From contig NZ_CP060723.1 in NCBI RefSeq assembly GCF_014395225.1, positions 6,014,001-6,078,000 of the forward strand: DNA of 64,000 nucleotides, read 5' to 3'. Position 1 is the stretch's first letter, and the number at the start of each line of letters is the position of its first letter. Of the stretch, positions 7,897-16,736 are shown piece by piece. Both the position numbers and the translations under genes were made by a program. Under the pieces are notes generated by a model. The model ran no database searches and was not told the origin of the DNA. It saw only the letters and a list, made by a program, of their open reading frames with translations. The DNA comes from Pedobacter roseus (lineage in GTDB: Bacteria; Bacteroidota; Bacteroidia; Sphingobacteriales; Sphingobacteriaceae).

Positions 7897-8670
7897 TTAG
7901 GGTTTGGTGATCAGTTCAGAAATAGTCGGGCTATTCTTTATGGTAATCAAAGCCTCTTCGTGTGCCAGCCAATAAATATCTTCAGCACGTTTCATATCAA
8001 AGGTACTAATGGCACCTAAACCTTTTGGTTCGATGAGAACATTGCAGAATTTCGCCTTTCTTTCCATGTCATGATTGATCGACATAATCCCTGCACGTCC
8101 CATTAAATTGGTGATTCCCGTAATTTTATCAACGGGTTTAAGGTGGTTACAAGAAGAGCCAATAATGAAATCGCAATCTTCCATTAAAGGTTCAACGGGG
8201 AAATTATTTAAAATACCACCATCTACATACATCTGGCCATCGATCATAATAGGCTTAAAAATCCCGGGGATACAGCTGGAAGCATGTACCGCTCTAATTA
8301 GGGGGCCTTTGGTGAAATAAACCAAACGGCCTTCGCTAAAATTTACGGCTGCGATAGTTAAAGGTATTTTTAGTTTCTCAATGGTATCATCAGGGAAATA
8401 TTCCTTTAAAATTAAAGCAGTATTCTCAATATTGATCAGGCCCAAAGAACCTACTGCCGGGCGAACAAAGCGCCAGAGTTTGGTTTTAAGGAAAATATTC
8501 AAACCTTCTTCGGGATCTATGCCAGCTGCAAAAAAAGCCCCTGCTATGGCGCCGGCACTGGTTCCGCTGATGTGGCTAAAGGTAATGCCCAAATTACTAA
8601 AGGCTTTTAAAACACCTAAATGTGCTATTCCCCTGATGCCTCCGCCTGATAATACAATGCCAACTCTCAT
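7897..8670 (-). CDS. Patatin-like phospholipase
   Basis: This 257-residue serine acyl hydrolase of the patatin/RssA type acts on phospholipid or other acyl esters. The oxyanion glycine loop SGGGIRGIAHLG is at residues 8-19, the nucleophile elbow GTSAG at 36-40 gives Ser38, and the DGG motif at 150-152 gives Asp150, completing the Ser-Asp dyad. There is no signal peptide, so the protein is predicted cytoplasmic or peripheral to the inner membrane. Length fits small bacterial patatins such as RssA. It is monocistronic here. Confidence 0.93.
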   Translation of the reverse strand: MRVGIVLSGGGIRGIAHLGVLKAFSNLGITFSHISGTSAGAIAGAFFAAGIDPEEGLNIFLKTKLWRFVRPAVGSLGLINIENTALILKEYFPDDTIEKLKIPLTIAAVNFSEGRLVYFTKGPLIRAVHASSCIPGIFKPIMIDGQMYVDGGILNNFPVEPLMEDCDFIIGSSCNHLKPVDKITGITNLMGRAGIMSINHDMERKAKFCNVLIEPKGLGAISTFDMKRAEDIYWLAHEEALITIKNSPTISELITKP

Positions 8671-8788
8671 AGATTTAATTTAGGATGATTACTTTTTAAA
8701 GTTTAACCGATCGATTTTATTGCTTAACTGTTGTATTGTTAAATTGTTTTTGGTTTGCAACTGTAAACTGATCACTCGAAACTGCAAA

Positions 8789-9823
8789 TTATTTTTTTTG
8801 TTTCGGTTTGTATTTCGATTGATTTAATATTTTCTGCGCATCATTACTTGCCATTAATTTTTGCAAAGTAACCTCAGGATGCGCGGCCATATATTTCCTT
8901 ACAATTTGCCATCCCATCCATACACCCAATTTTGGTGCCGAATCTCTGTTTTCGCCTAAACCCGGTGTAAAAGGTCCTTCCGATAAAAATACCTGGATCT
9001 TTTGATAATCGGTTTCATACAAAAAGTTGTTCTCCAAAAAATATGCCCAAATGTCGCCTTCAAAATTTTGTGCCCAATCCAATTGTTGCCGGGTATAGCC
9101 AATTTTAGTCGAATCGCTTACATTTTCGGGCAAAACCTGATCAAGAAAGTACAATATTTTTCCCTGAAAGATCATTTTAGATAAGAGCGTTCTGTTTTCG
9201 TCAGGTTCAGCAAAAAGCTCTTCGTGAGCGTATGTTTCGGCTACACGGGGCACGATATATTCGGGGGCAAATCTCCGTGAAAGGTATAAAGGCACACTTT
9301 GCACAATAGCTTTGTAAAATTTGCTGTCTTTGCCCAAAAACATATCCAAACCAATGCCCAGATAATTGTCGCCAACTGGCATCTGGTAGGCGAAACCCGA
9401 TGCAAAAGAAATAAATTTTGGGATTTTGGCTTTTGGATAATAATATTTGATGTATTTGAAGGTTTCATTTAAGCCTTCTTCCTGAGGCTTCAGATTTGGA
9501 AAAACGCTATCCACTTCTTTGGTTAAATCGGTATAAGCCTGATCGTGGTATAAATTGGCCAGCGACTCAGTATTGGAATACTTGCTATCCAATATCCGGT
9601 GGATAAAATCATCATAAAATACGCCATATTTAGAGCGAAGCTGTTGGTCAACCTCCGTAATGTTTTTCTTTTTACCCGCAAATAGCTCGTTATCAAATCT
9701 TTCAATCTTGATGTCAACCTGTATTTTACTTACATCAGGCCGGTTACTTTGCCTGCAGGAAATAAATGCCATGGCAAAAAGAAAAATTAGATAAATTTGC
9801 CAGTGTTTTACGTTATATGTCAT
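8789..9823 (-). CDS. gldB: Gliding motility lipoprotein GldB
   Basis: From ATG 9823 the product has 344 residues; a TTG at 9832 is the alternative. The N-terminus has a lipobox, FISCRQSNRPD, marking a lipoprotein. It then has IERFDNELF, QLRSKYGVFYDDFIHRIL, ISFASGFAYQMPVGDNYLGIGLDMFLGKDS and YAHEELFAEPDENRTLLSKMIFQGKILYF, which match GldB. In Flavobacterium johnsoniae GldB is needed for gliding. Homologs occur in non-gliding Bacteroidota, so motility is not implied. The gene is divergent from the PorT-like barrel gene, with only 30 bases between the start codons, so the two promoters must overlap or lie within the genes. Confidence 0.9.
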   Translation of the reverse strand: MTYNVKHWQIYLIFLFAMAFISCRQSNRPDVSKIQVDIKIERFDNELFAGKKKNITEVDQQLRSKYGVFYDDFIHRILDSKYSNTESLANLYHDQAYTDLTKEVDSVFPNLKPQEEGLNETFKYIKYYYPKAKIPKFISFASGFAYQMPVGDNYLGIGLDMFLGKDSKFYKAIVQSVPLYLSRRFAPEYIVPRVAETYAHEELFAEPDENRTLLSKMIFQGKILYFLDQVLPENVSDSTKIGYTRQQLDWAQNFEGDIWAYFLENNFLYETDYQKIQVFLSEGPFTPGLGENRDSAPKLGVWMGWQIVRKYMAAHPEVTLQKLMASNDAQKILNQSKYKPKQKK

Positions 9824-9853
9824 GTAGAACAAATATATATAAACAGCTATAGC

Positions 9854-10522
9854 ATGAAAAGAATATCGGCCATTTTAATTTTGTCACTTTTAAGTTTCGG
9901 CGCATGGGCGCAAAACTCTTCTCTAACCAATTACGGCTTTAGGTTAGGTTTAACGGCTACACCAACTTTTGGCTGGATTAAACCCGAACAGGGCAAAACT
10001 GATGGAGTAGCTTTAGGCTTTTCTTATGGACTGATCGGCGATTTCAATTTCGCCCCTAATTATAGTTTTGCCACAGCGCTAACCATTACTTCTATTAACG
10101 GTAAAAGTACAGAAGTAAATGCTCAGCCATATTATGCGGGGGGCTCTATCCCAAAAGCTTACGATTTAAAATATAAACTGCAATATGTAGATCTGCCATT
10201 AACTGTTAAATTAAAAACCATCAAGGCTGATGGAAAACGTTGGTATGGTCAGTTTGGATTGTCTAATTCATTTAATATCAGTGCTAAGCAGGATGCTGTA
10301 ACTGATGGATCGGTTGTGGGCGATAATTTGAATGTATCTGATAATATTAAACTTTATCGTGCCGGATTAATCATTGGTGGCGGTGGTGAGTTTGATGTTT
10401 CCGGAAATACCAGTATTGTGGCTGGTTTAACCTTTAACAATGGCTTTACCAATATTGTAACCGATAAAAATAGAAATGTTAAAAACCACTATTTGGCACT
10501 TAACTTTGGCGTGTTTTTTTAG
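9854..10522 (+). CDS. PorT-family outer-membrane beta-barrel protein
   Basis: From ATG 9854 the product has 222 residues with a signal peptide ending GAWAQ. The body is a series of amphipathic strands with a short YVDLPLTVKLK segment, typical of the PorT-like/OMP_b-brl_2 barrels of Bacteroidota, and it ends with YLALNFGVFF. An in-frame ATG at 9797 overlaps gldB and would add a non-signal N-terminus, so 9854 is preferred. Many members have no known function; true PorT is part of type IX secretion, and I cannot tell whether this one is. nadE follows 62 bases later on the same strand. Confidence 0.8.
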   Translation: MKRISAILILSLLSFGAWAQNSSLTNYGFRLGLTATPTFGWIKPEQGKTDGVALGFSYGLIGDFNFAPNYSFATALTITSINGKSTEVNAQPYYAGGSIPKAYDLKYKLQYVDLPLTVKLKTIKADGKRWYGQFGLSNSFNISAKQDAVTDGSVVGDNLNVSDNIKLYRAGLIIGGGGEFDVSGNTSIVAGLTFNNGFTNIVTDKNRNVKNHYLALNFGVFF

Positions 10523-10584
10523 TCTTAAATATTTTCTTCATACTTATTACCTAATACCCAATACTCCTAAAACCTACTACAAAA

Positions 10585-12225
10585 ATGAAAATAGCGCTGG
10601 CACAACTCAATTACCATATTGGAAACTTTGAGGCTAACACCCAAAAAATAACCGAAAATATTAAACTGGCTAAAGCTAAAGGTGCTGACCTGGTTGTGTT
10701 TGCCGAGCTGGCGATATGTGGGTATCCGCCAAGGGATTTTTTAGAGTTTGAAGAGTTTATTGTACTCTGCGAAAATGCTGTCGAAGAGATTGCAAAACAT
10801 TGTACCGATATTGCCTGTATTGTGGGTTTACCAGTAAAGAATGAGGTATTACAAGGAAAAGATCTATTTAATGCGGCTTATTTTATCGAAGCCGGAAAAG
10901 TTAAAGCGGTAGTTAAAAAAGCACTTTTACCTACTTACGATGTGTTTGATGAGTATCGTTATTTCGAACCGGCTACGCAGTTTAGCTGTATCGAATTTCA
11001 AGGGAAAAAGATTGCATTAACCATTTGCGAAGACCTTTGGAACATCAACGATAATCCACTTTATGTGTCTAATCCGATGGATGAGCTGATTAAAGAGCAG
11101 CCTGATGTAATGATCAATATTGCTGCTTCTCCGTTTTCTTACACCCATGATGATGAGCGCATACAGGTATTGGCAGATAACGCAAAAAAATACCATTTAC
11201 CTGTATTTTATGTCAACCAGGTGGGTGCGCAAACGGAAATTATTTTTGACGGCGGTTCATTGGTTTTTGATGCCGATGGCGAAATGAAAGCCGAAATGAA
11301 ATATTTTGAAGAAGATCTTCAGGTTTTTGATTTAGAAGAGGTTGAAAGCGTACGTAATAAATACCCGAAATCGGAGCGATTAACAGATATTGAACAAATT
11401 CATGATGCATTAATTTTAGGAATTAAAGATTATTTCCGAAAATCAGGTTTCAGCAAAGCAGTTTTAGGCTTATCTGGTGGAATTGATTCGGCTGTGGTTT
11501 GTGCTTTGGCCTGTCGCGCTCTAGGGGCAGAAAATGTAATGGCTGTTTTAATGCCTTCCAAATTCTCATCAGATCATTCGGTTCAGGATGCTTTGGATCT
11601 GGTAAATAATATTGGCTGTATGCATGAAATTGTGCCGATTAAAGAAGTTGCCGAAGCTTTTGACCATATTTTAGCACCAGCTTTTAAAGGTTTGTCTTTT
11701 AACCTTGCAGAAGAAAATATTCAGGCCCGAATCCGCGGGATCATTAACATGGCCATGAGCAATAAATTTGGCTATATTTTACTTAATACCTCAAACAAAA
11801 GTGAATGTGCAGTAGGTTACGGTACTTTATATGGCGATATGTGTGGTGCAATCGGAGTGATTGGAGATGTATATAAAATGCAGGTTTTCGAACTTGCCAG
11901 GTACATTAATAAGGAAAGGGAAATTATTCCGGTGAATACTATTGTTAAGCCGCCGTCAGCAGAATTGAGGCCTGATCAGAAAGATTCTGATTCTTTACCT
12001 GAATATGAAATCCTCGATAAAATATTATATCAGCACATCGAAAAGAAACAAGGCTCGAAAGCAATTATTGCCCAGGGTTACGATGAAGCCTTAGTGAAAC
12101 GGATTCTGAAAATGGTTAACATAGCCGAGTTTAAACGTTACCAAACACCACCTATTTTAAGGGTATCGCCTAAAGCATTTGGTATGGGCAGAAGAATGCC
12201 TATTGTAGGGAAGTATATGGCGTAG
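10585..12225 (+). CDS. nadE: Glutamine-dependent NAD+ synthase
   Basis: This 546-residue two-domain enzyme makes NAD+ from deamido-NAD+, ATP and glutamine, the last step of NAD biosynthesis. The N-terminal nitrilase-type glutaminase has the Glu41 (VFAELAICGYPPRDF), Lys112 (KKALLPTYDVFDEYRYF) and Cys148 (TICEDLW) triad. The C-terminal synthetase carries the PP-loop SGGIDS at 297-302 and the LLNTSNKSECAVGYGTLYGDMCG segment. Both domains look complete. The domain order and length are normal for the glutamine-dependent form. Confidence 0.97.
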   Translation: MKIALAQLNYHIGNFEANTQKITENIKLAKAKGADLVVFAELAICGYPPRDFLEFEEFIVLCENAVEEIAKHCTDIACIVGLPVKNEVLQGKDLFNAAYFIEAGKVKAVVKKALLPTYDVFDEYRYFEPATQFSCIEFQGKKIALTICEDLWNINDNPLYVSNPMDELIKEQPDVMINIAASPFSYTHDDERIQVLADNAKKYHLPVFYVNQVGAQTEIIFDGGSLVFDADGEMKAEMKYFEEDLQVFDLEEVESVRNKYPKSERLTDIEQIHDALILGIKDYFRKSGFSKAVLGLSGGIDSAVVCALACRALGAENVMAVLMPSKFSSDHSVQDALDLVNNIGCMHEIVPIKEVAEAFDHILAPAFKGLSFNLAEENIQARIRGIINMAMSNKFGYILLNTSNKSECAVGYGTLYGDMCGAIGVIGDVYKMQVFELARYINKEREIIPVNTIVKPPSAELRPDQKDSDSLPEYEILDKILYQHIEKKQGSKAIIAQGYDEALVKRILKMVNIAEFKRYQTPPILRVSPKAFGMGRRMPIVGKYMA

Positions 12226-12443
12226 AGGTTGTAATGTTGGAAGGTTTGAAAGTTGTTTTAATTGTTGAGATTGTTAAATTGAGAATTGCCAATTGAAAAC
12301 TGTTTACTTTTTGGTTAAACGGTTAATTGTTTAAACTGTGAACAGCCAACTGAAAACTGCCAACTAAAAAACTATCAAGGAGAGGCACAGAGCATCTACA
12401 GCTATTATACAGATGCTTCGTGCCTCAGCATGACAAAAATGCT
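12226..12443. other. Spacer with word repeats and a repeat-family hairpin
   Basis: The nadE to osmC spacer (convergent genes) is made of degenerate short words such as CAACTGAAAACTGCCAAC at about 12340-12366. A strong hairpin follows: GAGGCACAGAGCATCT (12382-12397) pairs with AGATGCTTCGTGCCTC (12411-12426) at 14 of 16 positions. Read on the minus strand it continues from GTCATGCTGAGG, the core of the dispersed family also seen at 16599-16729. Confidence 0.55.
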
Positions 12444-12860
12444 TTATGCTAAAGTAGCATCAACTGTAATGGTTGTATTCAATAATTTAGAGATCGGGCA
12501 GTTTTTTTCTGCATCTGCTACCAGTTCATCAAATTTTTCTTGTGTTAAATCGGGTACAGAAGCAGTTAAAGTTAAATGCGATTCTACGATTTCACCTTTT
12601 GATGGATCAAGGTTGATTTCGCATTTTGTTTCTAATTTAGTGGCAGTAAAACCAGCTTCAGCTAAATTAGCCGATAATTTCATGGTGAAACAGCCAGCAT
12701 GCGCAGCAGCAATTAACTCTTCAGGGTTTGTACCAACGCCCTCTGCAAAACGTGAATTAAATGAGTATTGAGTATTGTTTAAAGTAGTGCTTTGTGTAGT
12801 GATGTTACCTTGACCTTCTTTAATAGAGCCTTGCCATACGGCCGTTGCATTTCTTTTCAT
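12444..12860 (-). CDS. OsmC family peroxiredoxin
   Basis: This 138-residue cytoplasmic protein is of the OsmC/Ohr fold, which reduces organic hydroperoxides with a two-cysteine mechanism. The first conserved stretch is GVGTNPEELIAAAHAGCFTMKLS, with the peroxidatic cysteine at about residue 57. The second cysteine is in the KNCPISKLL segment near the C-terminus (about residue 124). The NPEELIAAAHAGCF pattern is typical of the OsmC subfamily. The start ATG 12860 is the first in frame. It is convergent with nadE. Confidence 0.93.
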   Translation of the reverse strand: MKRNATAVWQGSIKEGQGNITTQSTTLNNTQYSFNSRFAEGVGTNPEELIAAAHAGCFTMKLSANLAEAGFTATKLETKCEINLDPSKGEIVESHLTLTASVPDLTQEKFDELVADAEKNCPISKLLNTTITVDATLA

Positions 12861-12992
12861 GATTGGATTTTATTTTTGGTTGTTTTTAGATTGTTTAACA
12901 TCTAAAGATAAATATATGTTTGTTTAAATGGTGGAATTCTTTGTTAAGAAATCCTGATGTTAAATTATTTTTTGATTCTTATTTAAAGCAAA

Positions 12993-13027
12993 AAAGAGAA
13001 GCTGTCTCAAAGAAACAGCTTCTCTTT
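12993..13027 (-). terminator. Intrinsic terminator of the M57-like protease gene
   Basis: AAAGAGAAGCTGT (12993-13005) pairs perfectly with ACAGCTTCTCTTT (13015-13027), a 13-bp stem with a 9-base loop. On the minus strand it is followed by a T-run, as expected about 40 bases after the protease stop at 13066. Confidence 0.75.
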
Positions 13028-13065
13028 CATTACGATCTTTTTAGGTTATTTATCTGGTTTTTTAA

Positions 13066-13815
13066 TTACAAAGGGTACAATACTGCGGTAGCCTGTTTAT
13101 CTTTTGCTGATAAAACAGTAGCGCCACTTCCACATTGCCCGCCGTTCATTAGTGATTGTGCATCGGTTCCTCCAACCCCAGGAACATTTGTAGTTGTAGA
13201 TTGGTTGGTGTGCTTAAATGAAATGGTATGACCAAACTCATGTGTGATGGTTCTGGTACGCTGTGCAAAAGAATTATTCTGGATCAGGGCTTGGTTAATC
13301 CAAACGGTATTGCCAGCTTTACCGTTTGATGTTGACAGGTATGCTTGTCCACAGGTAGAACCGCCGATTGTATTGTCCACTTTGATCAGGATATCATATA
13401 CTGTACCGGTTGTGATTACAAATTTTAGTTTAGAATTTGGCACTGTGTTCCATTGGTTGATCGCAGAATTGATTTCGCTGTTCATACTGGTTATCGAAGG
13501 ATCGACTTTGACGCGGATATTGGTGCTGTTGGTTACAATATAACCATTGTAATATTGCTCTGTTATCGCTTTTCCGTAATCGGCCGGAATTTCCATTTTT
13601 TTGCTAAATACGATATCTCCATCAACAACGTAATTATCGCCACTTTCTACAATTTGCGCTTCGGTAAATCCCAGATTTTTGATGTAAGCAAGAACTTTCT
13701 GATTTTGAGTAGTCTGGATTTCCGGTTCGGCCGGATTATCATTTTTTTTCGTACACGAGATGATAACTGCTGATAGCAATGCGATCAAAGCAGCATTTTT
13801 AAATAGGTTTTTCAT
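13066..13815 (-). CDS. M57-type (HEIGH-like) zinc metalloprotease lipoprotein
   Basis: The product has 249 residues. A lipobox with Cys21 (VIISC) predicts a lipid-anchored exported protein. Residues 30-100 form a small pro-like region (NLGFTEAQIVESGDNYVVDGDIVFSKK) that is usual in M57 dual-action HEIGH peptidases. The zinc motif HEFGHTISFKH is at 192-202 (His192, Glu193, His196, His202). The C-terminus ends SAKDKQATAVLYPL, the usual M57 ending. Substrate is unknown. It is the second exported metzincin-like protease in the window after the gene at 6779-7582, but the two are not close in sequence. Confidence 0.88.
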   Translation of the reverse strand: MKNLFKNAALIALLSAVIISCTKKNDNPAEPEIQTTQNQKVLAYIKNLGFTEAQIVESGDNYVVDGDIVFSKKMEIPADYGKAITEQYYNGYIVTNSTNIRVKVDPSITSMNSEINSAINQWNTVPNSKLKFVITTGTVYDILIKVDNTIGGSTCGQAYLSTSNGKAGNTVWINQALIQNNSFAQRTRTITHEFGHTISFKHTNQSTTTNVPGVGGTDAQSLMNGGQCGSGATVLSAKDKQATAVLYPL

Positions 13816-13951
13816 AGTTTAGGTTTTTAGTTTAGATCGTAATAGGCTGTAATTGAGTATTACATTCATAAATATAATACAAAAAATACAAAATTGTATT
13901 TTTATAACACGTATTTTGTATTTTTAATTAGTCTATTAGGATTTACTTCAC

Positions 13952-14467
13952 CTAATCCACTTCGTGTGTAACTGTTTTACTTTTAATGGATTGAAAGAGT
14001 AATATGCCAATTCCGATCATGATTGAAATATCTGCAAAATTAAAAACACCCGTTTGAAAAATGTAGAAATCGATATGCATAAAATCTGTAACCGATCCAT
14101 GTACAATCCGGTCGTACAAATTACCAATACCACCGCCGATTAAGAAACATAAGGCAATTTGCATGGTGCTGGGGAGGTTCTTTTTAAAAAACAGGAAATA
14201 CAAGCCGTAACCTAAAAACAAGAGTGGTAAACCTGTTAAAATAATCAGTCTGAAAATATAGGGCATTTGATCACCCAAACTTAAAAAAGCGCCGGTATTT
14301 TCTACTTTTAGCAATGTGAAACGATCTTTTATGATGCTGATGTGCTCATAATCACTAATTTCATTACGGACGATTTTTTTTGAAATCTGATCGCAACCAA
14401 AATTCAGGGTTAACATCAATACCAAAAAAGACCATCTAATATTTTTAAATTGCTTCATCATGCTCAA
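13952..14467 (-). CDS. lspA: Lipoprotein signal peptidase II
   Basis: This 171-residue inner-membrane aspartyl protease removes signal peptides from diacylated prolipoproteins. Four hydrophobic segments are visible (about 11-25, 70-95, 101-116, 140-160). Catalytic Asp119 is in GNLYDRIVHG and Asp146 in FNFADISIMIG; Asp26 and Asn57 (KVENTGAFLSLG) are the other conserved polar positions. The start overlaps the stop of the upstream exported gene by four bases, so translation is probably coupled. The gene is the last of a tight lnt / unknown / lspA operon on the minus strand. Confidence 0.96.
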   Translation of the reverse strand: MSMMKQFKNIRWSFLVLMLTLNFGCDQISKKIVRNEISDYEHISIIKDRFTLLKVENTGAFLSLGDQMPYIFRLIILTGLPLLFLGYGLYFLFFKKNLPSTMQIALCFLIGGGIGNLYDRIVHGSVTDFMHIDFYIFQTGVFNFADISIMIGIGILLFQSIKSKTVTHEVD

Positions 14468-14973
14468 TTATAGGTAGTTTCTGATTTTGGAATAATAATA
14501 TCTTTACTGGCTTCGGGAATTAACTTTCTGATATCACCTTTAAGTGGTGCAGTATCTAAGAAATACCAGTTTTTACCCCCATTGTATGAAATTCCAAATA
14601 AATAATTTTTTGCTTTAGCTTTCTTAGTACCCATTTGTATCTCTACAAACTGTGGAATGATGCATTGAATGGTTTTACCACTCACCAGGTTTTGGGTTAC
14701 TGAACCAATTTCTATTTTCGTGAAGATTACATTTTGATCTTCAAGGGCTTTCATAGAAGCTTTTAGTGTTGCCGTTGCCTTTTCATTTCCGCCCATCGCA
14801 TTTACTACTTTAGGGTGTGTAAAGGTTAATAAGGTTTTATAATCTCTTTTTTTTACCGCGCTAATCATTTCGTTTGCCTGCTTGTTCAGGTTGCTAAGGT
14901 AAACCTGAGCATTGACATATACGCTGCTGAAAATAAGCAGTAATAAGGTGAAGGATTTTACTTTTTTACCCAT
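14464..14973 (-). CDS. Exported protein of unknown function between lnt and lspA
   Basis: The product has 169 residues with a signal peptide ending YVNAQ. The body (about residues 30-150) looks like an NTF2/SnoaL-type fold judged from QANEMISAVKKRDYKTLLTFTHPKVV and the closing FGISYNGGKNWYFLDTAP; this is inference. Its start overlaps the lnt stop by 16 bases and its stop overlaps the lspA start by four, so the three genes form one translationally coupled unit. No cysteine follows the signal region, so it is not a lipoprotein itself. A role in lipoprotein maturation is suggested only by position. Confidence 0.8.
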   Translation of the reverse strand: MGKKVKSFTLLLLIFSSVYVNAQVYLSNLNKQANEMISAVKKRDYKTLLTFTHPKVVNAMGGNEKATATLKASMKALEDQNVIFTKIEIGSVTQNLVSGKTIQCIIPQFVEIQMGTKKAKAKNYLFGISYNGGKNWYFLDTAPLKGDIRKLIPEASKDIIIPKSETTYN

Positions 14974-16586
14974 TTTCTATAAGGAATAATTAACGCTAAA
15001 ATTACCGCTAAAACACTGAATATTTTGGCAATAATATCTCCGTTTTTTACATAAAAAGTAATTTCGTCGTTTAGGTTAATGTTTGCTTTTAAAGCAGTTC
15101 TGGTCCACCATTTGGTTCTTTGTGTTACGTCTCCGCGTTGATTAATGAAGCACGAAATTCCGGTATTGGCCGAGCGCGCTACATCACGGTGGCTTTCGAT
15201 GGCCCTAAGTTTGGCATACATTTCATGCTGATCTTTCCCCGAGGTATTTCCCCACCAGCCATCGTTAGTGATAATAGCAATAAACTGAGCGCCATCTTTT
15301 ACCTGTTCACCGATCCAATCACCCCATAAACTTTCATAACAAACCACCGGAGCAACACCAATGCCACTTTGTGCATAAAGTACACTTGGTTTATCTTGCC
15401 AGCCCCAACCCCCAACAGTTCCTCCTAATTGGGCAAAAACACCATCTAAAAATGAAAACACTTTTGGGAAAGGCATTTTTTCTACACCAGGTACCAATTT
15501 CGATTTATGGTAGAATTGAACATTTGCAGAATTTTCGACCTGCATGGCCGTATTGAAATTATCAAAATAAATACCGCTTTGATTATCAAATTTTGCAGTG
15601 ATGGTTTTTTTATCCTGATAAGTCTTAATGCTTTCAATACCGGTAATCAAGGTTCCGTTTTTATATTTTGATAAAAAGCTTTGTAGGTTAATGAAATCAT
15701 TATTGCTTCTAATTCTATCTTCATCTGCATAATTAGGGATTGCCGTTTCTGGCCAGATAAAATACTCGGTATTTGGTTGTCCGATAGAATCTGACAAATG
15801 GGTTAGAATACGGATCTGCTCTGCAGGAGGAATATTTTCCAGTTTTTGATAAGGATCGATATTAGGCTGAACCACCACTACGTTGCTTGGTGTCCCTTTT
15901 TGCTCAGCATTAAAGTATTTTGTTAATGAAATGCCAATGGGAATAATTACCACCAAAGCCCAAACGCCGGCAGTTCTGAATCTTAAATAACCTGTTTGTG
16001 ATTTCAGTTTTTTATAGGCTTCGAAAGCCAAAATATTACTGGCCAAAATCCATAATGAACCACCGTAAATTCCGGTATGATCATACCATTGTGCCAACTG
16101 GTGCATTCCGGCTAAACCATTGCCCAAAGTCATCCAGGGGAAGGCTAAATCCCAGGTTTGTTGTAAATATTCTAAGGCAATGTAAAACGCAATTAAACCC
16201 AGGTAGGCAATCTTTTTGTTGATATATTTACCCAGTCGGTAATATAACCAAAAAGCAAATGTCATTAACAATGCACCCAAACCATAAGGTATTAGAGAAA
16301 CAAAAAATGATACTATAGTGCCAATAAAACCTGTGTTATATGCACTTATCGCATTGTATACCCAATAGGTTGATGCGGTGTTCCAAACCAAAAAGGTCAA
16401 ACCTGCTGTTAAGAAAATCCGTTTGCCCTGTTTTTTAGCCGTATCGCTGGCAATGGCGTCAAAAGCAATAAAAAGAGGAACCAGACCAATTAATAATAAC
16501 GGAGTGGTGAAGGGCATTGGTGGCCAGGCCAGCCAAAGTAAAAATGCACTTATGAGGGCGAGGAGGTAGGTTTGTTTAGATTTCAT
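14958..16586 (-). CDS. lnt: Apolipoprotein N-acyltransferase
   Basis: This 542-residue inner-membrane enzyme adds the third acyl chain to the N-terminal cysteine of lipoproteins. The N-terminal half (residues 5-225) holds several membrane segments. The C-terminal nitrilase-type domain has the Glu280 (FIWPETAIPNY), Lys363 (FYHKSKLVPGVEKMPF) and Cys416 (VVCYESLWGD) triad. A final membrane segment is at about 520-537. Length is slightly above the typical 510 residues. It heads the lnt / unknown / lspA operon. Confidence 0.95.
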   Translation of the reverse strand: MKSKQTYLLALISAFLLWLAWPPMPFTTPLLLIGLVPLFIAFDAIASDTAKKQGKRIFLTAGLTFLVWNTASTYWVYNAISAYNTGFIGTIVSFFVSLIPYGLGALLMTFAFWLYYRLGKYINKKIAYLGLIAFYIALEYLQQTWDLAFPWMTLGNGLAGMHQLAQWYDHTGIYGGSLWILASNILAFEAYKKLKSQTGYLRFRTAGVWALVVIIPIGISLTKYFNAEQKGTPSNVVVVQPNIDPYQKLENIPPAEQIRILTHLSDSIGQPNTEYFIWPETAIPNYADEDRIRSNNDFINLQSFLSKYKNGTLITGIESIKTYQDKKTITAKFDNQSGIYFDNFNTAMQVENSANVQFYHKSKLVPGVEKMPFPKVFSFLDGVFAQLGGTVGGWGWQDKPSVLYAQSGIGVAPVVCYESLWGDWIGEQVKDGAQFIAIITNDGWWGNTSGKDQHEMYAKLRAIESHRDVARSANTGISCFINQRGDVTQRTKWWTRTALKANINLNDEITFYVKNGDIIAKIFSVLAVILALIIPYRKWVKK

Positions 16587-16598
16587 ATAAAATTACTT

Positions 16599-16729
16599 GT
16601 CATTCTGACGCAGGAAGTATCTCTAAGCGACAAAGAACTGACCTTGTTTTTGTTATTGTAAGTACAGTGCAATTATGTTAGGGATGCTTTCCCGAAATAG
16701 ATCGGGACAAGCATTGCCTCAGCATGACA
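16599..16729. repeat. Inverted pair of a dispersed GTCATnCTGA repeat
   Basis: The spacer between the PH-SHOCT gene and lnt opens with GTCATTCTGACGCAGGAAG (16599-16617). It closes with the same core in reverse: CCTCAGCATGAC at 16717-16728 reads GTCATGCTGAGG on the minus strand. In between, CCCGAAATAGATCGGG (16691-16706) is a small palindrome. The same core occurs at 12426-12434, 22639-22665 and 63089-63114. Confidence 0.6.
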
Positions 16730-16736
16730 GTATTAA

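Noticed and set aside
12430..12771. Plus-strand frame opposite the OsmC gene
   Set aside because: OsmC on the minus strand has the family motifs; the plus frame has none.
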